In this document: piece after piece, positions 58,317-64,000 of the stretch
Layout of the letters: each line of letters starts with the position of its first letter
How positions within the stretch are numbered: position 1 is the stretch's first letter
Assembly: GCA_026686845.1 (NCBI GenBank)
Contig: JAIVEN010000014.1
Location: forward strand, 15,052,001-15,116,000
Reading direction: 5' to 3'
Source: Adenanthera pavonina
Lineage: Eukaryota > Streptophyta > Magnoliopsida > Fabales > Fabaceae
DNA: 64,000 nt
Notes under the pieces: generated by a model
What the model was told of the DNA's origin: nothing
Seen by the model: the letters and a program-made list of their open reading frames with translations, nothing else
Databases searched by the model: none
Made by a program: the position numbers and the translations under genes

Positions 58317-59708
58317 TGATGATTCCCCATATTCATGAATATTTGAGGTGCTTTTGAGGTTGTTTTGGAAGTTATTTATGCATTTTATATTATGTTTGGT
58401 TAAATATTTGGATTAATTGCATTTATTGGATTATATTGCAAATATCATTGAAAATGTAGTGAAAATTGTCCAATAAAAGCATATAAGTTTGTCACCGGTG
58501 TTTATGAGTTTTTGTAAGGAAGATTACATATTTGAAGTTGGAGAAAACGAAGCTTGAAAGATTGAGAATCAAGATTTGAAGGTTTTGTGCTTCATAATAG
58601 AAGTTTAATGCTACAATGTTGTTATTATGTATAAAACTAAAAGTTGGCATTTCTGCATTGGTAGCATGGTGAATTTGATGCTGCAGCATCAATATCTCTT
58701 AGAAAAGGCATTTCTGCGTTACAACATTAGTGAATTGTACAAAAAAGCACAGTTTCATTAATTCAGTGAATTTAAGGGTTTTGGGTGCTTAAAATGCATG
58801 AAACAGTAGGCAGAACATAGGAGAAATGATTCTGGGTGGCTAGAAGTGGTTTTTAGAGTTTTAGCTGTTGGGATTGGGGATTGGAAGCTCCTTAAGTTTG
58901 GATTTCTTTATTATATTGAGTTTTCCTTTCCTTTTGCTCATTCTACTCCTTATATCTTATGTTTTGTTCAGATTGTTCTTGTTATATCTGTTGTAAACAA
59001 AGCATGAGAGCTTGAATTTACTTAATGCCTAGGATTATTATGAATTTGTGTATGGATTAGCTTTGTAACTACTCTCTTATGATTTAATTTATGTATTTGG
59101 TGATTTAATAAGTGTAAATGTGTTGAATCTGAAAATTTGAGATTTTCCAATTGCAACTTGGAAAAGGAAAATTGGAATAAGCCAAGTGATTAAATCAATT
59201 AAGTTTACTTAATTCTAGACATAGAATTGGGTAATTTACTAATTAGAATATGAATATACTTAATTAGTCACTTAGTCATAAGTAGAGCTTGAGCCATTTA
59301 ATGCACTAATTAGTTAATTGCATAAGGGATTATGGATTAATTGATTGGTAAGCTTATTAGACACTCAGAAAATGCTAATAAATGAATTACCACTCTAGGC
59401 TAACAAATTCATGTAATTAGTACCTAAGAAAGAGTAATTACTTAATTAATCCATATGCAAATAAATAATTATCATAGGTAGCCCTTTTTGCATTCCAAAA
59501 TCACCATTAACATCTAATTGTAGTTTAAATTTAATTTACATTTTATTTCCTTCTTGTTTTTGTTCTGCTTGATTTGAGTAAACATGTGAAATTAATGTTT
59601 AACTTGGCCATTGGTACTAAGTCTTTATAGGAACGATACTCTTACTCACTCTTTATTACTTGCATTGATACAGCTCGTGCACTTGCTGTTACATATTTTA
59701 TCCCTATT
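58317..59708 (+). repeat. Right LTR of the gypsy-type element
   Basis: 1392 bp matching 30164-32708 without its hAT insertion. It carries the uninterrupted target site (ACTAATTAGAATATG near 59236) for that hAT insertion. Confidence 0.85.
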
Positions 59709-59979
59709 AGTTAATTAGACATATGGCTAAGGAGGTGGATTTTGATTGGAATATTTGTGTTTCTCATACAAACAGGGAGGGAATTCATGTGCAGATGCTT
59801 TGGCTGGTTTGATTTTGTCCATGGATACTATTTTTGTTTGTTGTTCCAACCTCCTTGTGAGGTGCTAAATTTGTTGTTTAGAGATAGGATGGGGATTTCT
59901 ACCCTACATGTAGTAGCTTGTTAATTTTGTTTGGATGTAAGCTTCTCTGTATACCCAAAAAAAAAACCATTAATCTCTA

Positions 59980-60321
59980 TCTATCTGAATACTTAAAAAG
60001 AGAATAAATTAAAACTATCCATAGCATTTATGAAAATTACTCATTAATACTTTATTAAATTTTGAAAAGGTCCTTATATTAAATATCATAGCAGTCTTTT
60101 AAAAAGACCCGCAATAACTTTAAAAGATGTATTAATAATGTTAACTAACTCGTATATTTGAGTTCATATTGCTAACAACTTCGTCAAATCCGTGCAGCTA
60201 GCACTATTTTTTTTTTTTTGTCAATTTGGAAACGTCTCAAAATTCTTTTGACCCTATTTTTGTATTAAAGGGAGTCTATTAAGACCAACAATAATTGAAT
60301 AGTTGAATGGAGTAAACTCAA
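59980..60321. other. AT-rich spacer
   Basis: No gene or element recognised. Confidence 0.5.
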
Positions 60322-60324
60322 TAA

Positions 60325-60911
60325 ACTTTATTCTTTGTTTAGTTTGAGAAATTTTAGAGGAGATAGAAGAAAAAATTAAAATTTTCTCTTATTTAACTCA
60401 AAAAATTCGAGGACGGCAAAAAGAAAGATAAAATTTTTTCTTATTTGATTTAATATGTTTGAGGTGAGAGGAGGAAAAATTTTAATGAATTCTCTCCCCC
60501 TCCCTCTTATCCCTTATCTCTAAAAGTAGGGGAATTTGGAGAGAAAGTGAGCAATATAAATTTTTTATGACTAAATTAGTCTTTCTTTTCTATTAGTTCA
60601 AAATTGTATTGAACTAAATTTATAATGAATAATGTATGATTTTCTAGATAAAAAAATATATATGAGATTTGTTTATTAAGTAAAATAAAAAAAGTATTTT
60701 TTTTAAATGAAATAAAGATGAATAAAAAAAACTTAAAATGAATAAAATGAATAAAAGTATAATGGTCTATATATATATATTATTATAATATTATTTTTCC
60801 TCACTTCTCTTCTTAAATCAAATAAGGTAACATTCAATTCCTCTTTTCCAACAAATCTAAATAAGGAAAGATTAAAATCACTTCACTCCTATCCATTGAA
60901 TCAAATAATGT
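60325..60911. mobile_element. Possible degenerate Tourist-like MITE
   Basis: Left end ACTTTATTCTTTGTTTAG and right end, read inward, GACATTATTTGATTCAATGG are weak inverted repeats. Flanks are TAA and TTA. Inner text (..GGAGGAAAAATTTTAAT..CTCTCCCCCTCCC) resembles the MITEs at 31182 and 51260. Confidence 0.45.
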
Positions 60912-61322
60912 CTTAAAGTTCAAGTTTTGTGAATAAAAAAGTTTGATGTTGAGAAAATTTTTCTTCTCATTTGAGCTAAGTCTAAAATCCTATTAAACTT
61001 GATAAGTTAGTAGTATCAATTATCATGTGATTCTAAAAAAAAGTCCAATGAGATTGTTTTTTTTTTTTTTTGCCAACAAATTAAGTCCAGTGACTTGAGT
61101 TTTATGTGAAATATTATTTTATTGAATATATATAAATTTGTTTTGTTAAATAACTAGTTAAAATAATTAACTCATTTAAAAACTAATAACTTTTAAATTA
61201 GTCAACTTTATTTTTTGTACTTATTAAGTATAATTATAGTAATACTAAATAAACACCACCTTACACCACAACTCCGATTAATCTTAACAAATCTTAACCT
61301 AGGAGATAAAGATGATAAAAGT

Positions 61323-62445
61323 CTAAATGAAAATGGAAGATAGTGTTGTTTGTGGATCATTGGCTTTGAGAGCATCAATTCCCCCTGAGTGACTACAGTA
61401 AAACGAGGAGGAGTGCCGAAAGGAGAAAGAAGAGTCTCAGGTGTGGGCATATATAAATAAGCAAAGGAATATCGATGAGCAGTCTTGCTCACAGTGACGC
61501 GATGAAGTGCAGAGGAAAACCTTCCATTGGAGAGTATATGAAGCATGTCGCCAACGAGGACGACGAGCTCATCTGGGTGCGAGTGCACCGGAACCCACCC
61601 TGTTCCTTCTTTGAAGACCTGGAGTCCACCGGTTTGCTTTTGGGTTGTTTGTGTTCGGAGGAGGAAAGTGATAATGGAGGTGTCTTTGTGTGGGGCGAAC
61701 CCAATGGCTCGATCTGGGTCCGGACAACTGGGATATGAGTTCAGTTGAATCGTTTCAAAGGTGTTGCTTAAGCCCAATCATTTCTTTTCTTCATCAAATA
61801 GCCCCATTGACTTCAATATTACGCCTGTCAGATCCTCTGCTGCTATCTTCAGTTGCTTCTGAATTTCTTCCATTATTTCACTGCATGCGCCAACACGAAA
61901 TAATCACTAATTCAGCAACGTTATAAAATTTTCTACGTGCATGACACACACATACACCTATATGCATATAGATTGTTATACTTGTAATATGTACCAAAAA
62001 TGGGCATGATAACGATCAGGCAATTTTTTTTAGCATCATCATGGGAAGAACTGATGATGGTGAACCCCTCGTGCCACATGGACTTGGGGAAGAATGTCGA
62101 TATGTAAGCTCGGCCGTATCCGGTGTTGCCTCCGGTTGACCTCTTAAGGCTTTCACCTTCTGCTTTGTCGGGAAAGAGAAGAGGTGTTCAGCCTCTTCCT
62201 CCACCTTTTGTAAGAGAGTGAAATGGTTCTTCAATATGAAAGTACCCCACTTCTCGCAAGCAAGGCTTATAGCTTCCATGGCATTAGGATTCGTGAGGTA
62301 CACTAACGGTACGGATACCGACCCGGCAACTTCAAGGTCGATCGGAGCATCCATGAGGCCATGCATGAGTTTCAGGTAAGCTCTCAACTGAGGAAAAGTC
62401 TATGGGGATTTGTTTGGCTGCTTCAGTGGAGATAACACTAGCCAT
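61323..62445 (-). pseudogene. GA3ox-like dioxygenase pseudogene, right copy
   Basis: Two exons (about 62445-61995 and 61880-61323) with a GT..AG intron of 114 bases. Starts MASVISTEAAKQIPIDFSS. Lesions: a frameshift near 62340 before DLEVAGS; loss of three codons in the KNHGIP region; a second shift near 62135 before the GYGRAY equivalent; a third at the A-run near 62030; TGA at 61780-61778; and a one-base deletion near 61375 that misses the old stop. Exon 2 still reads NSYPSCPDPDRAIGFAPHKD, LHRVTV and RYSFAY, so iron and 2-oxoglutarate ligands survive. Closest in text to the intact gene at 21177. Confidence 0.88.
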
Positions 62446-62478
62446 TGCAGTCACCTTGGTTTGATGTTTGATCGAAAG

Positions 62479-62486
62479 TATTTATA
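62479..62486 (-). promoter_or_regulatory. TATA box of the right GA3ox-like pseudogene
   Basis: CCTATAAATAC on the minus strand, 34 bases or so upstream of the ATG at 62445. It is shared with 18542-18549 and 35-42. Spacing is short but plausible if the transcript leader is very short. Confidence 0.5.
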
Positions 62487-62499
62487 GGCTTATAATTGA

Positions 62500-63160
62500 T
62501 GTACAGGATTTGAGAGTATCCGCACACTTAATGCAATTAATGTATTATACAGATAAAAACAAAGTCTATTTATTATTACTTCCTCCAATTAAAAAAAAAT
62601 TCACTTTGAATTTTTTTTATTTTTAAAATATTCATCATTTTATAATTTCAATAAAGTATTACTAATTATTTTTAATTTTTTTACTGTTTATTATAATATC
62701 AAAATAGAGTAATTAAGTGATTATTTGAGTTAAGAAATTTTAACAAAATATATCATTAAATTTTATTATAATCTAGATTATTTAATAATTTTTTTCATGT
62801 TTTTTTGAACGGATCTTTTCAGTCTGAAAAATCCTAAATTGACAATGTCTTTTCACTGAATTATTCATTCATCTTCTCAGCTATGGGCCTATGGCAGATA
62901 ACTCATAGAGAGCTCAAGAGTCAAAAGAATCGAGTAATGTTCAGGGAACGTTCAGTATGCTTAACCATGGAGCATACGAACAGAAGGACTTGCTGCACTG
63001 GGGGATCTTCATCAGTAGACACCCGTTGATTTCTGACCTTACAAAGATGCCAACATGAGCTTTTGTTTTTTTGCTTTGTCTCTTTTCTTGGCCTTTCACA
63101 GGCCTTCTTTGTACATGCGTTCCCTTAGTTTAATGAATTCGGCTTGTTTAATTTATGTTT
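62500..63160. other. Intergenic spacer
   Basis: A CTTCCTCC..-type stretch at about 62579-62830 may be a decayed Stowaway-like MITE. About 62880-63150 is less AT-rich and has transcript-like text with no recognisable protein; it may be the 3' end of a lost gene or LINE. Confidence 0.35.
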
Positions 63161-63164
63161 CTAC

Positions 63165-63492
63165 AACACTTTTGTTTTAACAGAAAAATAAAAAAACATA
63201 TTTGATAAACCTATTTTTTATAAATTATTTTAAAAAATAAAAAATTCAGAACATGTTTAAGATGTTCTATAATCTTTGTTCTGAAAAATATAAGAAAAAA
63301 TGAAAAATATCCACTTTATTAATACAAAGTTATAAATTTTAAATAATTCATTTAATACTTATTAATTATGATTTTGGTAATAATTATTCAAATAGATTTT
63401 TTTATTTTCTAGTTTATGAAACTTATTTTAAAAAATAGTTTTTCAAAACTGTTTTAAAAATAATAAAATAGAGAATACTGTCAAACAGACCC
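63165..63492 (+). mobile_element. MITE family A, copy 4
   Basis: Right end GAATACTGTCAAACAGACCC matches the reference copy (CACTATCAAACAGACCC). Inside, the CATTTAATACTTATTAATTA and AAATAGATTTTTTTATTTTC segments align with 25517-25892. The left end is eroded. Confidence 0.7.
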
Positions 63493-64000
63493 TTCCTTTT
63501 TACTCAAAAACTTAAAAAGAGCTTCACTATTCATGCCCTGGTTTAATATGGATTTTTTTTCAGAGATGTTGGTTTTAATAACATATAAATGTAATGTCTT
63601 ATCAATTTATTTTTTTTAAGAAAAAAAAAGGTGCAAGTATTCCAGGCAATGCAAAATAATTTAATTTTAATTTTATTTCTTAAAAAATTCTTTTACAATT
63701 GGATTTTCAAAAATAAATGTCAAATAATTTTTGCTCTTGTAGACACAAATTTTAAATGAAAAAATTAACCTTGTGATCCCTAAACTTTGCATTGACTTTA
63801 AAATCAGTCCTTTCACAAATTTTTTTTTGTATGATGCTCCTTAATCTATTTAATAGTGTCATAGTTAATTCTTCAACTATTAAATCATTTACAAATTGGT
63901 TCTTGTGAATGCCATGTGGCAAGATGGAGGTTAAATATTGTTGATATGACATACTTAATTGCTGACATGGCAAATGGAGTTTCTAACATTGCAAACACAT
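63493..64000. other. Terminal spacer, possibly repeat-derived
   Basis: The last 250 bases (GCCATGTGGCAAGATGG.., GCTGACATGGCAAATGG) have the paired 'TGGCA' words common in unclassified plant intergenic repeats. A 73-codon minus-strand frame here is not gene-like. Confidence 0.35.

Larger units (their letters stand above)
30164..59708 (+). mobile_element. Non-autonomous Ty3/gypsy-type element (LARD-like), heavily nested
   Basis: LTRs are 30164-32708 and 58317-59708. After removing the 1132-bp insertion in the left one, they measure 1413 and 1392 bp. LTRs start TGATAACTCCCC / TGATGATTCCCC. A primer site like the tRNA-Asp complement follows the left LTR, and a GGACAAGCAAAAGTTTAAGT polypurine-type stretch precedes the right one. 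AGTT flanks both sides (30160-30163 and 59709-59712). Without nested insertions the interior is only about 2.5 kb. It has no protease, RT or integrase, so it depended on a relative. Confidence 0.8.
27681..59979 (+). mobile_element. 5'-truncated LINE (RNase H end), split by about 31.7 kb of nested insertions
   Basis: The pieces are 27697-27814, 29956-30163 and about 59713-59963, roughly 580 bp in all. The 16-bp direct repeat AAACCATTAATCTCTA flanks it at 27681-27696 and 59964-59979, with an A-rich tail just before the right copy. Read together the pieces give WKPPNTGWVKLN, GKAGCGG, VRDNEGGWLNGF, LEVELWGLVTGVD, VVIKSDS and SHTNREG, which is the RNase H-like domain at the 3' end of plant L1-type LINEs. 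The aspartate expected after the KLN motif is missing (FGCY follows), and a frame break lies after NREG. It is dead. Confidence 0.85.

Noticed and set aside
62880..63150. Possible gene 3' end
   Set aside because: Base composition is less AT-rich and reads like a transcript, but no frame gives recognisable protein and no splice or poly(A) signals could be tied together.
1..64000. CRISPR arrays, bacterial operons, tRNA or rRNA genes
   Set aside because: No regularly spaced repeats; no cloverleaf-compatible tRNA with A and B boxes noticed; gene structures are eukaryotic. The tRNA-like words found are primer-binding sites.

Overview
This is plant nuclear DNA. Genes carry introns, long AT-rich spacers are seeded with MITEs, and the repeats are plant types: a Sirevirus-like Ty1/copia element, a non-autonomous Ty3/gypsy element with a tRNA-Asp type primer site, hAT elements and a caulimovirid (pararetroviral) integrant. 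The gene families (YUCCA flavin monooxygenase, gibberellin 3-oxidase-like dioxygenases) and overall style suggest a eudicot. I cannot name the species.

Left arm (1-27,680). A broken YUCCA-type gene (1866-3463, +) is followed by spacer with Tourist-like MITEs and a 24-unit AC microsatellite. An endogenous pararetrovirus block (8114-17102) then interrupts a MITE that lies head-to-head with a second copy of the same family. The block holds about 7.94 kb that looks like one whole viral genome opened next to its primer-binding site. It has a long polyprotein frame with at least nine stops and no detected frameshift, an intact second ORF of 482 codons, and a promoter/poly(A) region. Extra, scrambled and inverted movement-protein pieces sit at its ends. 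Next come minus-strand GA3ox-like dioxygenase copies: a broken gene (17438-18530), an exon-1 fragment (18553-18882) and one intact two-exon gene (21177-22297). The first 50 bases carry the promoter signature of a further copy beyond the left edge.

Centre (27,681-59,979). About 32 kb of nested transposons lie inside one small 5'-truncated LINE. The LINE is bounded by a 16-bp target duplication and split into three pieces by (1) a 2.1-kb solo LTR and (2) a non-autonomous gypsy element (LTRs 30164-32708 and 58317-59708). The gypsy 5' LTR holds a 1.1-kb hAT element that itself holds a Tourist-like MITE. The gypsy interior holds a 20.6-kb hAT element (32833-53418, 8-bp target duplication) and a 2.5-kb solo LTR. 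The large hAT element contains an 11.8-kb Sirevirus-like copia element (33558-45382), a rearranged fold-back block (45607-49499) and its own decayed transposase gene, which is split by another Tourist-like MITE. Target duplications and restored reading frames give the order of most insertions.

Right arm (59,980-64,000). AT-rich spacer, a MITE-like repeat, a GA3ox-like pseudogene with several lesions (61323-62445, -) and a last copy of the MITE family that hosts the virus.

The only host gene that looks functional is the dioxygenase at 21177-22297. The viral ORF2 is the only long intact mobile-element ORF. All calls come from reading the sequence; no database search or alignment program was run.
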